Shown here: positions 1 to 10,088 of the stretch, one piece after another
How the letters are laid out: each line of letters begins with the position of its first letter
Numbering within the stretch: position 1 is the stretch's first letter
Assembly (NCBI GenBank): GCA_013694495.1
Contig: JACDCH010000192.1
Location: 1-10,339 of the forward strand
Origin: Acidimicrobiia bacterium
Lineage (GTDB): Bacteria; Actinomycetota; Acidimicrobiia; Acidimicrobiales; JACDCH01
Reading direction: 5' to 3'
Length of the DNA: 10,339 nucleotides
Translations under genes and position numbers: made by a program
The notes under the pieces: generated by a model
What the model saw: only the letters and a program-made list of their open reading frames with translations
Told to the model about the DNA's origin: nothing
The model's database searches: none

Positions 1-405
1 GCGCTGGTCGGCAGCCAGGAGGCGGCGGCCGATCTCCCGGCCGAGGGCCACCCCCACCAACGGGTACGAGTCGACCAGGGCATCGACATCCGCCCGGGCC
101 AGGCGCCACAGGTGGGCGTCGGCGAGCACCCGCACGGTGGCCGAGCGGGGAGCGTCGAGCAGGAGGCCGACCTCGCCGAAGATCGAGCCCGGTCCGAGCG
201 TGGCCAGCTCCCGACCCGACGAGGGCTCCTCGACGCTCAGCCAGCCGGAGCTGACCAGGTAGAGGGCGTCGGCCGGATCGCCGGCGGCGAACACGTCCGC
301 CCCTGCAGGCAGCGCGACCGCCACCAGCTGGTCGGCGACGGCGCTGATGGCGGTCGACGGGAGGTCGCGCAGGAACTGGATTCCCCGCAGCCGCGCCTCC
401 AGCAC
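1..405 (-). CDS. Cyclic nucleotide-binding domain protein, C-terminus outside window
   Basis: The minus frame from a GTG at 405 stays open to base 1 (135 residues) and reads as one Crp-type cNMP-binding domain. It begins with the usual helix (VLEARLRGIQFLRDLP), followed by a beta-roll. The phosphate-binding cassette is F76-G77-E78-V-G-L-L, then P86-R87-S-A-T-V; Glu78 and Arg87 are the residues that contact the cyclic phosphate and ribose in this family. A trailing helix (residues about 116-135) could be a Crp C-helix or a linker. What follows is cut off, so it may be a Crp/Fnr regulator, a CNB-patatin protein or another CNB fusion. The start is uncertain: no clear Shine-Dalgarno precedes the GTG, and a TTG at 444 is also in frame. 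It lies 48 nt behind gyrA on the same strand and is probably cotranscribed. Domain call strong, full function unknown. Confidence 0.88.
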   Translation of the reverse strand, partial: MLEARLRGIQFLRDLPSTAISAVADQLVAVALPAGADVFAAGDPADALYLVSSGWLSVEEPSSGRELATLGPGSIFGEVGLLLDAPRSATVRVLADAHLWRLARADVDALVDSYPLVGVALGREIGRRLLAADQR

Positions 406-453
406 AGGGCGAAACGTACGACAGCGCCCGCCACCGTGCTGCAACCAGCGGCG

Positions 454-4891
<4,438 letters not shown>

Positions 4892-4944
4892 GGCGCGCCT
4901 CTCTGATCTCAGCGGTTGAAGGGCGGCATACCTGCTCTGACCTG

Positions 4945-4989
4945 CGCTTTCGCGGTCGGGAGGGGTACGAACACGCTTTCGGCAGTCTA
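4945..4989 (-). promoter_or_regulatory. gyrB leader: possible -10 and 8-bp direct repeat
   Basis: The dciA-gyrB gap (4892-5017) holds TAGACT on the minus strand (4984-4989), which fits the actinobacterial TAnnnT -10 pattern, but no convincing -35 lies at 16-18 bp. Just downstream in the direction of transcription, CGAAAGCG occurs twice on the minus strand (4974-4981 and 4945-4952), 29 bp apart, close to three helical turns. The repeat could be an operator or chance. No classical hairpin terminator was seen here for dciA. Confidence 0.25.
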
Positions 4990-5017
4990 CCAGGGGGGTG
5001 TGACGGTGAGGGGTATC

Positions 5018-5371
5018 TCAGCGCCCCCGCACGCGCACCTCGACCCGGGTCACGATGCCCTCCCCGAGGGCCTCGTCGCAGCGCCGCAGCAGCTCGCCCT
5101 GGCGGTAGCGCCACTCCGTCGCCCAGGCCGGCTCGCGCACCGCCACCGTGAGGACGCCGCCCTCGAGGCGGACCGGCTCGCCGTGGTCGGCCAGGGGCAT
5201 CCCGGCCAGCTCCGACCAACGCTCGAACAGGGCCGACAGGGCGTCGGCCGAGGGCGCGCCGAGCGATCCCAGCAGCCGGTCGAGCGGGGCCCGGATCGGC
5301 GCGGGATCGCCCCGGCGGGGCCCGTCGCCACGCCCCGGGACGGGGTCGGCGGGCGGCCAGCGCCGGGTCAC
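5018..5371 (-). CDS. dciA: DciA-type DUF721 protein (helicase operator/loader)
   Basis: A 117-residue protein with a basic, proline-rich N-terminus (about 1-28) and a C-terminal DUF721 domain. The domain is recognisable by RWSELAGMPLADHGEPVRL (51-69), GGVLTVAVREPAWATEWRY (71-89) and a closing helix-strand LGEGIVTRVEVRV. DUF721 proteins of the DciA type assist the replicative helicase DnaB and are usual near dnaA-recF-gyrB in actinobacteria, where the gene was long listed as hypothetical. The start is a GTG whose last bases form GTGA with the recF stop, a 4-nt overlap that indicates coupling. GGAGGG at 5378-5383, 6 nt upstream and inside recF, supports it. The frame is also open far upstream, but that stretch only shadows recF. 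It is somewhat shorter than many actinobacterial homologues. Role inferred from family and position. Confidence 0.88.
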   Translation of the reverse strand: MTRRWPPADPVPGRGDGPRRGDPAPIRAPLDRLLGSLGAPSADALSALFERWSELAGMPLADHGEPVRLEGGVLTVAVREPAWATEWRYRQGELLRRCDEALGEGIVTRVEVRVRGR

Positions 5372-6534
5372 GGTGGGCCCTCCGTCTCGCTGAGCGTGGA
5401 GACGACGCCCCCGCCGGGAGCGGGCCGGGCCTCCACCCGCAGCACCCGCTCGGGCGCGGCACCCTTCGGGAGGCCCGACGCCGTCGTGAGCAGCGTCTGG
5501 CCCGCCGGCAGGTTCGCCAGCAGCGCGTCGGAGCGGTCGGGGTCGAGCTCGGAGAACACGTCGTCGAGCAGGAGCACCGGGGCGGCACCGGTGGTGGCCG
5601 TCACCACCGAGTGGCCGGCCAGGCGCAGGGCCAGGGCGAACGAGCGCTGCTCCCCCTGGCTGGCGTGGGTGCGGGCCGGGAGCCCGCCGATGGCGAGGGC
5701 CAGGTCGTCGCGGTGGGGGCCGACGAGTGACACCCCGCGGCGCACGTCGTCGTCGCGGCCGGCCGCCAGCGCGCCGGACAGACCGCCGTCGGCGCCGTAC
5801 CAGTCGGACTCGTAGCGCAGCGTCGTTGCCGCCCGGACGTCGGCCCCGACCGCCACCGCGGCGTACGACGCCGCCAGGACGGGCGCCAGGCGCTCGCACA
5901 GCGCCACCCGCACCCGGGCCAGCTCCTCGCCCGCCTGACCCAGCTTCTCGTCGAACACGTCGAGCGTGGTGACCGCCGCCTCGTCGAGGCGGCGGCCGCC
6001 CTGGACCTGCTTGAGCAGGGCGTTGCGCTGCTTGAGCACCCGGTCGACCTCCCGCTGCACGGCGTCGTACTTCGGGTGCAGGGCGACGAGGAGGTCGTCG
6101 AGGTAGCGGCGCCGGCCGCCGGGACCGCCCTTCACGATGTCGAGGTCGTCGGGGGTGAACACGGTGACCCGGAGCACGCCGAGCAGGTCGCGGGTGCGCT
6201 GCAGCCGCTGGCGGTTCACGAGGACCCGGTTGCGGCCCGACGCCACCAGCTCGGCCTCCACCAGCGTCTGGCGTTCGTCGTGCTCCTCGCCGGGCGCCGT
6301 GCGCTCGGCGAACCCCTCGAGCCGCAGCACGGCCCGGGCCGCTCCGGCCCGCACGAGCGCGTCGGTGGGTGCGCCGCGGAACGACGTCAGCGTGGCCAGC
6401 CACGCCACCGCCTCGAGCAGGTTCGACTTGCCCCGCCCGTTGTCGCCCACGACCGCCGTCAGCCCGGGCGCGAACGCGAGCTCCGCCGACTCGTACGACC
6501 GGAAGTCGGTCAGCCACAGCCGGTCCAGGCGCAT
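5368..6534 (-). CDS. recF: DNA replication/repair ATPase RecF
   Basis: An SMC/Rad50-like ABC ATPase of 388 residues, typical for RecF. RecF acts with RecO and RecR at gaps to direct RecA loading and fork restart. Visible motifs: the N-terminal strand LWLTDFRSY (6-14), Walker A GDNGRGKS (30-37), GVSLVGPHRDDL (267-278), the ABC signature SQGEQRS (292-298) and Walker B VLLLDDVFSELD (320-331). The start at 6534 matches the usual RecF N-terminus, but no clear Shine-Dalgarno precedes it. The first A of the ATG lies at 6534, directly joined as TGATG to the stop of a small frame in the dnaN-recF gap, and a weak hairpin (6541-6559) sits immediately upstream. Its stop overlaps the dciA start by 4 nt. 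The C-terminus ends in a short proline-rich tail. Confidence 0.97.
   Translation of the reverse strand: MRLDRLWLTDFRSYESAELAFAPGLTAVVGDNGRGKSNLLEAVAWLATLTSFRGAPTDALVRAGAARAVLRLEGFAERTAPGEEHDERQTLVEAELVASGRNRVLVNRQRLQRTRDLLGVLRVTVFTPDDLDIVKGGPGGRRRYLDDLLVALHPKYDAVQREVDRVLKQRNALLKQVQGGRRLDEAAVTTLDVFDEKLGQAGEELARVRVALCERLAPVLAASYAAVAVGADVRAATTLRYESDWYGADGGLSGALAAGRDDDVRRGVSLVGPHRDDLALAIGGLPARTHASQGEQRSFALALRLAGHSVVTATTGAAPVLLLDDVFSELDPDRSDALLANLPAGQTLLTTASGLPKGAAPERVLRVEARPAPGGGVVSTLSETEGPP
5378..5383 (-). promoter_or_regulatory. Shine-Dalgarno of dciA within recF
   Basis: GGAGGG on the minus strand lies 6 nt before the GTG at 5371. It selects this start over any in the long open frame upstream and makes dciA translation dependent on, or adjacent to, the end of recF. 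Confidence 0.7.
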
Positions 6535-6623
6535 CAGCGGCCGGGCCTGAAGGACCCGGTCGGCTGCGCCGACGTCGCTGCCTTCGGCGACCGCAGCTGA
6601 TCGAGGCCGAGCTTGCGAGGCAT
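6534..6623 (-). CDS. Doubtful small ORF ahead of recF
   Basis: In the 136-nt gap between dnaN and recF, a minus frame is open through the end of dnaN to a TGA at 6534-6536 that forms TGATG with the recF start. An ATG at 6623 would give 29 residues (MPRKLGLDQLRSPK..., basic); a TTG further upstream would add a hydrophobic run GFAVVVLLRV. Third codon positions are mostly G/C, but other frames here are also open, as often happens in DNA this GC-rich. No Shine-Dalgarno is seen before the ATG. It could be a leader peptide that feeds ribosomes to recF, or chance. No family is recognised, and it does not resemble gnd, which lies here in many actinobacteria. Confidence 0.15.
   Translation of the reverse strand: MPRKLGLDQLRSPKAATSAQPTGSFRPGR
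6541..6559 (-). repeat. Small hairpin before recF start
   Basis: CCGGG (6541-6545) and CCCGG (6555-6559) can pair across a 9-nt loop, with partial further pairing inside. In the minus-strand RNA it would sit 6 nt before the recF ATG, where a ribosome binding site is expected. It may dampen initiation at recF. Evidence is base-pairing only. Confidence 0.3.
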
Positions 6624-6677
6624 GTCGACCCGGAGGAGGACAACGACGGCGAAGCCGGCCAAGCCCTCGATCAGCTG
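6594..6677. repeat. 13-bp inverted repeat spanning the dnaN stop
   Basis: CAGCTGATCGAGG (6594-6606) is the exact reverse complement of CCTCGATCAGCTG (6665-6677). The 58-nt interior adds a further 5-bp pairing (GCTTG 6611-6615 with CAAGC 6660-6664) after a 4-nt bulge. The dnaN TGA (6671-6673) lies in one arm. There is no T tract after the second arm in the minus-strand RNA, so it is not a standard intrinsic terminator. It could be an attenuator, a processing site or a protein-binding pair between dnaN and recF. Confidence 0.6.
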
Positions 6678-7786
6678 ACCCGGACGGGCATCAGCAGGTA
6701 GAGGAAGTCCGGCGACTCCGACGACCGCAGGACGGCAGGCTTGAGGGCGTCGATGGTCTCCAGCACGACTTCGTCGCCCGGTGTGACGTCGATGCCCTGG
6801 GCGAGGTACTCCGGGTTGAACGCCACCGTGAGGTCGGTGCCCTCGTACTTGGCGTCGAGGCTCTCGTGGGCCTGGCCGACGTCCTGGGTGATGGCCAGGA
6901 GCTCCAGTCCGTCGTTCGACAGCACGAGGCGGACCGGCGTGGAGTCGCGGGCCAGGAGCCGCACGCGGCGCACGGCCTCGAGCAGGGGCTCGCGCCCGAC
7001 GACGAGGCGGTTCGGGTACGACGACGGGATCAGGCCGCGGTAGTTCGGGAACTCGCCCTCGATCAGGCGGGTGGTGATGCGGGTGGTGCCGACCTCGAAC
7101 GCTGCGTCGCGCTCGCCGAGGCGGATCGTGATCGTGTCCTTGGCCGACGACAGCTGCCGCTCGACCTCCCGCAGCGCGCGGGACGGCACGAGCACGTTGG
7201 AGCGCTCCCCCAGCGGCACGGTGACGCCGGCCAGGTCGCGCACGGCGAGCCGGTACGAGTCCGTGGCGACGAGCCGCAGCCCGCCCTCCTCCGCGGCCAC
7301 GAGGACACCGGTGATGATCGGGCGGTTGTCGTCGGTGGAGGCGGCCGGCGTGACCTGGTGCAGTGCCCGGGCGAACTCGGCGGCGTCGAGCTGCACGGGG
7401 TCGGCGTCGGTGATCGGCAGCTTCGGGTACTCGTCGGCGCTCGTGACCCGGAGCGTGAACTCGGCCCGGTCGGCGGTGATCCGGGCCTCGGCCCCGCCGT
7501 CGGCGTCGTCGGCCACCTCGACGGTCACGGCACCGCTCGGGAGGGCCCGGACGACGTCGCTGGCCAGCTTCGCCGGCAGCACGGTGGCGCCGTCGGCCTG
7601 CCCGCTCACGGACGCGCCGACGGTGATCGTGAGGTCGAGGTCGCTGCCGGTGAGGGTGAGCGTGTCGCCCAGGAGCTCGGCCCGGACGCCGGACAGCACG
7701 GGGAGCATGCCGCCGCGTCCCGACACCGCCCGGCCGGCGGTGCCGAGGGCTTCGACCAGCGCATCTCGCTCGCAGCGGAACTTCAC
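6671..7786 (-). CDS. dnaN: DNA polymerase III beta sliding clamp
   Basis: The 371-residue ring-forming clamp tethers the replicative polymerase and other clamp-binding proteins to DNA. The three clamp folds can be followed: an N-terminal domain opening VKFRCERDALVEAL; ATDSYRLAVRDL (174-185) in the second; and EFPNYRGLIPSSYPNRL (245-261) leading to the third. The C-terminus YLLMPVRVS is the usual clamp ending that lines the partner-binding pocket. The start is a GTG at 7786, chosen because AGGGAG lies 8 nt upstream (7795-7800) and the protein then begins at the family's usual place. The frame extends upstream to an ATG at 7954, but that would translate through the origin's DnaA boxes. It is separated from dnaA by 238 nt and from recF by 136 nt. 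Confidence 0.97.
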   Translation of the reverse strand: MKFRCERDALVEALGTAGRAVSGRGGMLPVLSGVRAELLGDTLTLTGSDLDLTITVGASVSGQADGATVLPAKLASDVVRALPSGAVTVEVADDADGGAEARITADRAEFTLRVTSADEYPKLPITDADPVQLDAAEFARALHQVTPAASTDDNRPIITGVLVAAEEGGLRLVATDSYRLAVRDLAGVTVPLGERSNVLVPSRALREVERQLSSAKDTITIRLGERDAAFEVGTTRITTRLIEGEFPNYRGLIPSSYPNRLVVGREPLLEAVRRVRLLARDSTPVRLVLSNDGLELLAITQDVGQAHESLDAKYEGTDLTVAFNPEYLAQGIDVTPGDEVVLETIDALKPAVLRSSESPDFLYLLMPVRVS

Positions 7787-7794
7787 TCGGTGAT

Positions 7795-7800
7795 CTCCCT
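7795..7800 (-). promoter_or_regulatory. Shine-Dalgarno deciding the dnaN GTG start
   Basis: AGGGAG on the minus strand, 8 nt before the GTG at 7786, supports this start and argues against the 56-codon extension to the ATG at 7954. Confidence 0.7.
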
Positions 7801-7835
7801 GTCCTGCACGGTGTCCTCGTGGTCGTCGTAGGGCC

Positions 7836-7851
7836 TGTGGATCGTGGACAA
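7836..7851 (-). promoter_or_regulatory. Two overlapping DnaA boxes
   Basis: On the minus strand TTGTCCACG (7843-7851) matches TTGTCCACA at 8 of 9, and CGATCCACA (7836-7844) matches TTATCCACA at 7 of 9. They overlap by 2 bp and point the same way. This is the strongest DnaA site in the gap and lies about 50 bp before the dnaN start. Confidence 0.6.
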
Positions 7852-7894
7852 CTCGGCGTTGTCGCAGGTCACGGCCGGTTTCGTTACCTGTGCT

Positions 7895-7903
7895 CCGTCC
7901 ACA
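7895..7903 (+). promoter_or_regulatory. DnaA-box-like site
   Basis: CCGTCCACA matches TTGTCCACA at 7 of 9, with the TCCACA core intact. A degenerate copy (CGTCCCACA, 7905-7913) begins 10 bp further on, so two weak sites would face the same side of the helix. Confidence 0.45.
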
Positions 7904-7946
7904 GCGTCCCACAGGGCGCCTGTTGGTCCGTACCACTGGGGTGTGA

Positions 7947-7965
7947 CCGTCCACTGCCGTCCACC
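7947..7965 (+). promoter_or_regulatory. Tandem weak DnaA boxes, 10-bp period
   Basis: CCGTCCACT (7947-7955) and CCGTCCACC (7957-7965) are near-identical 9-mers starting exactly 10 bp apart. Each matches TTGTCCACA at 6 of 9, so singly they would be weak. The spacing suggests cooperative binding on one helix face. Confidence 0.4.
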
Positions 7966-8002
7966 GCTCGCGACCGCGCGAGCACAGGGTTGCGCCCCCA
8001 TC

Positions 8003-8011
8003 CGGTCCACA
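8003..8011 (+). promoter_or_regulatory. DnaA-box-like site next to the dnaA stop
   Basis: CGGTCCACA matches TTGTCCACA at 7 of 9. It lies 14 bp beyond the dnaA stop codon and marks the right edge of the box cluster. Confidence 0.4.
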
Positions 8012-8024
8012 ACCCGGGAGCCGG

Positions 8025-9437
8025 TCATTCGCCGTTCCGGACCAGCAAGGAGAGCTCGTTGACGCGGTCGAAGGTCTTGCGCCGCTCCTTCATGTCGCGC
8101 TCGATGCGCTGCACGGCGTTCATGACGGTGGTGTGGTCGCGGCCCCCGAAGGCCTTGGCGATCTGCGGGAACGACAGCGCCGGGTTGGTGAGCTGGCGGC
8201 ACACGTACATGGCGATGTGGCGGGCGTCGACGAGGTCGCGGGTGCGGGCCTTGCCCGTGAGGTCCTCGACGTCGATGCCGAACAGCTTGGCGCTGACCTC
8301 GAGCACGACCTGGGGCGTGATCTGGCGGGGCTGGCGCTCGGTGAGGATGTCGGCCAGCACGCGGCGGGCCATGTCGGCCGACAGCGGCTCCTTCGTGAGC
8401 GTGGCGAAGGCGGCGACGCGCGTGAGGGCGCCCTCGAGCTCGCGGATGTTGTCGGTGATCGACTCGGCGATGAACTCGAGCACGTCGTGGGGCACCGGCG
8501 TGGTCTCGCGCTCGGCCTTCTTGCGCAGGATGGCGAGGCGCGTCTCGAGGTCGGGCGGCTGGATGTCGGTGATCAGGCCCCACTTGAAGCGGGTGCGCAG
8601 GCGGTCCTCGAGGGTGGCGATGTGGTCCGGCGAGCGGTCGGACGTGAGCACGATCTGCCGGCTCGTCTCGTAGAGAGCGTTGAAGGTGTGGAACAGCTCG
8701 TCCTGGAAGCCCTCCTTGCCCTCGACGAACTGGATGTCGTCGACGAGGAGCACGTCGGGCGTGGCGCGGTACTTCCGGCGGAAGGCCTCATACGTGCGGT
8801 TCCGGATCGACTCGACGTAGTCGTTGAGGAACGTCTCCGACGACACGTAGCGGATCAGGAAGTTGGGGTAGTTCTCGCGCACGAAGTGGGCGACGGCCTG
8901 GAGCAGGTGGGTCTTGCCGAGGCCGGCGTCGCCGTAGATGAACAGCGGGTTGTAGGCGAGGGCGGGTCGCTCGGCCACGGCGAGGGCGGCGGCGTGGGCG
9001 AAGCGGTTCGACGAGCCGATGACGAACGCGTCGAACGTGTACTTCGGGTTCAGCGTCTCGAGTCGCGGGCCGGTATCGCCGCTGTTGACGGCCACGCCGG
9101 CGCCGGGCCCGCTCAAGTCGAGGCTGTGCTGCACGGCCTCGACCGGCGCCACCCCGCCGTCGGCGGCCAGGCGGTGGCCGCCGGCGCCCGCCCCGGGTCG
9201 GATCTCGACCACGAGCTCGGCGGCAGGGGTGCCGACGTCGGCCAGCGCGGCGCGCACCACGTCGAGGAACCGCTCCTCGATGCGCTCCTTCGTCCAGCGG
9301 TTGGGGACCGCCAGCACCAAGCCGTCGGGGTGGTCGTCGGGGACCACCTCGGCGAAGGTGGACATCCACACGGCGTCGGACACCTCCCGCCGGAGGACCT
9401 CGGATGCCGCGTTCCAGATCGCCAGCGCGTCAGCCAT
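8025..9437 (-). CDS. dnaA: Chromosomal replication initiator DnaA
   Basis: The 470-residue AAA+ initiator binds DnaA boxes, opens oriC and recruits the helicase. Domain I (about 1-80) carries the usual early tryptophans W8 and W24. Domain II is a short Gly/Ala-rich linker (about 81-128), which makes the protein shorter than the Mycobacterium and much shorter than the Streptomyces homologues. Domain III has NPKYTFDAFVIGSSNRFA, Walker A GDAGLGKT (169-176), Walker B VLLVDD (229-234) and the arginine-finger region LRTRFKWG (280-287). Domain IV ends with the DnaA signature GGRDHTTVMNAVQRIE (431-446). The ATG at 9437 is chosen for the typical MADALAIW opening; GGGAGAGGG sits about 13 nt upstream, rather far. 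A GTG 10 codons earlier is an alternative. Box-like sites upstream suggest autoregulation. Confidence 0.98.
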   Translation of the reverse strand: MADALAIWNAASEVLRREVSDAVWMSTFAEVVPDDHPDGLVLAVPNRWTKERIEERFLDVVRAALADVGTPAAELVVEIRPGAGAGGHRLAADGGVAPVEAVQHSLDLSGPGAGVAVNSGDTGPRLETLNPKYTFDAFVIGSSNRFAHAAALAVAERPALAYNPLFIYGDAGLGKTHLLQAVAHFVRENYPNFLIRYVSSETFLNDYVESIRNRTYEAFRRKYRATPDVLLVDDIQFVEGKEGFQDELFHTFNALYETSRQIVLTSDRSPDHIATLEDRLRTRFKWGLITDIQPPDLETRLAILRKKAERETTPVPHDVLEFIAESITDNIRELEGALTRVAAFATLTKEPLSADMARRVLADILTERQPRQITPQVVLEVSAKLFGIDVEDLTGKARTRDLVDARHIAMYVCRQLTNPALSFPQIAKAFGGRDHTTVMNAVQRIERDMKERRKTFDRVNELSLLVRNGE

Positions 9438-9479
9438 CGTCGTCGCCGCACCCTCTCCCGTTGTCACGAACCCACAAGC

Positions 9480-9500
9480 ACGTCCACACGTTGTGGAAAA
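9480..9500. promoter_or_regulatory. Facing DnaA-box pair before dnaA
   Basis: ACGTCCACA on + (9480-9488, 7 of 9 to TTGTCCACA) faces TTTTCCACA on - (9492-9500, 8 of 9 to TTATCCACA), with a 3-bp gap. The pair lies 43-63 bp before the dnaA start codon, in its leader, where it could support autorepression by DnaA or form part of a second origin half. Confidence 0.5.
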
Positions 9501-9635
9501 CCTCCGGGCGAGGGCGCGAGCCGCCGCCGAACGTCGTCGAACCGAACACCGCCGGGCGTCGCGCGATGGGTTCCCAGGCCCCCCTGTGCCTCTCGAGGGA
9601 ACCCCGGCGGACGACCCCGGGCAGCAAGGTCGGCG

Positions 9636-9666
9636 ACCGTAGCACCGGCCTTCCCTGGGGGTGCAA
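9636..9666 (-). promoter_or_regulatory. Candidate dnaA promoter
   Basis: On the minus strand TTGCAC (9661-9666) and TACGGT (9636-9641) are spaced 19 bp. TACGGT fits TAnnnT and is preceded by TGC, an extended -10. The leader to dnaA would be about 190 nt and would include the facing DnaA boxes. The long spacer lowers confidence. Confidence 0.35.
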
Positions 9667-9721
9667 GAGGGCCTACTCGCCGACCATCTCCCCTGCTCAG
9701 CGCTGGTTTCCACCGTTCACC

Positions 9722-9751
9722 TGTGGGTCGGGAACCGACGCCTGTGGATGG
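9722..9751 (-). promoter_or_regulatory. Two DnaA-box-like sites, 21 bp apart
   Basis: On the minus strand CCATCCACA (9743-9751, 7 of 9) and CGACCCACA (9722-9730, 6 of 9) begin 21 bp apart, two helical turns. They lie between the candidate rpmH and dnaA promoters. Individually weak; the spacing is the argument. Confidence 0.35.
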
Positions 9752-9790
9752 CTGGGGTCGGGGTTGGCGGAGGGTCCCTGGGGGGGCGGA

Positions 9791-9820
9791 TTGCCCCGAG
9801 CCCTGGCCCGCCTCTACCTT
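9791..9820 (+). promoter_or_regulatory. Candidate rpmH promoter
   Basis: TTGCCC (9791-9796) and TACCTT (9815-9820) are spaced 18 bp and fit a housekeeping actinobacterial promoter (TTGnnn / TAnnnT). Transcription would start near 9827, leaving a leader of about 115 nt before rpmH, and would continue into rnpA. Confidence 0.45.
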
Positions 9821-9926
9821 GGGCGGTCCGACGCGCCCGCCGGAGCCCCGGCGAGCTGCTCGGGGACCGGCGAACCGATCCGCATCGCCGGCGCAACCCG
9901 GCTCGCCCGCCCGGCTCCGGGCCCGC

Positions 9927-9932
9927 AGGAGG
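9927..9932 (+). promoter_or_regulatory. Shine-Dalgarno of rpmH
   Basis: AGGAGG lies 9 nt before the rpmH ATG at 9942. It is the strongest ribosome binding site in the window, as expected for a ribosomal protein gene, and contrasts with rnpA downstream, which has none. Confidence 0.8.
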
Positions 9933-9941
9933 CACCACCCG

Positions 9942-10076
9942 ATGAAGCGCACGTTCCAGCCCAACACCCGCAAGCGAGCCCGCAAGCACGGGTTCCGCAG
10001 CCGCATGTCCACCCGCGCCGGTCGGGCCGTACTGCGTGCCCGCCGGGTCAAGGGCCGCGCCCGGCTGTCCGCCTAG
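9942..10076 (+). CDS. rpmH: 50S ribosomal protein L34
   Basis: A 44-residue, strongly basic protein with the full L34 pattern: MKRTFQPNTRKRARKHGFRS, then RMSTRAGRAVLRARRVKGR and the ending RLSA. L34 is a small late-assembling protein of the large ribosomal subunit. The start is fixed by the conserved MKRTFQPN opening and by AGGAGG at 9927-9932. It is divergent from dnaA and followed after 12 nt by rnpA, the conserved order in most bacteria. The stop is TAG. Confidence 0.98.
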   Translation: MKRTFQPNTRKRARKHGFRSRMSTRAGRAVLRARRVKGRARLSA

Positions 10077-10088
10077 AACGCCGCCACG

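Larger units (their letters stand above)
7787..8024. other. oriC: Probable oriC, dnaA-dnaN intergenic region
   Basis: In studied actinobacteria the chromosome origin lies between dnaA and dnaN, and this 238-nt non-coding gap holds a cluster of 9-mers close to the high-GC DnaA box TTGTCCACA. The best is TTGTCCACG on the minus strand (8 of 9). Four more match at 7 of 9 or are in close pairs; they are listed separately. The sites occur on both strands. No AT-rich unwinding element stands out: the least GC-rich part is around 7878-7893. The gap also serves as the dnaN leader. No convincing dnaN promoter was picked out. Confidence 0.7.
9438..9941. other. Divergent dnaA/rpmH control region
   Basis: This 504-nt stretch lies between the 5' ends of dnaA and rpmH. 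Reading frames that cross it look unrelated to any family and are judged non-coding. It holds candidate promoters in both directions and DnaA-box-like sites near dnaA and midway (listed separately). In the conserved rpmH-dnaA arrangement this gap normally carries both promoters. Beyond those sites I see no tRNA, repeat array or terminator. Confidence 0.7.

Noticed and set aside
5372..6643. Extension of dciA upstream over recF
   Set aside because: The frame is open but is an Arg/Gly/Pro-rich shadow of recF; the GTG with GGAGGG at the recF stop is the sensible start.
6594..6677. Intrinsic terminator between dnaN and recF
   Set aside because: The inverted repeat has a 58-nt interior and no T tract after either arm, so it is reported as a repeat only.
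7787..7954. N-terminal extension of DnaN to an ATG at 7954
   Set aside because: It would code through DnaA boxes; the GTG at 7786 has a good binding site and gives the standard clamp length.
9438..9713. N-terminal extension of DnaA to an ATG at 9713
   Set aside because: The extra 92 residues are Arg/Gly/Ser-rich and unlike DnaA, and would run through the DnaA-box pair and the candidate promoter.
8133..10076. Very long plus-strand open frame (647 codons) across dnaA into rpmH
   Set aside because: It is antisense to dnaA for most of its length, has low-complexity Val/Asp/Arg-rich composition, and only its last 44 residues (L34) are a recognised protein. The real start is the rpmH ATG.
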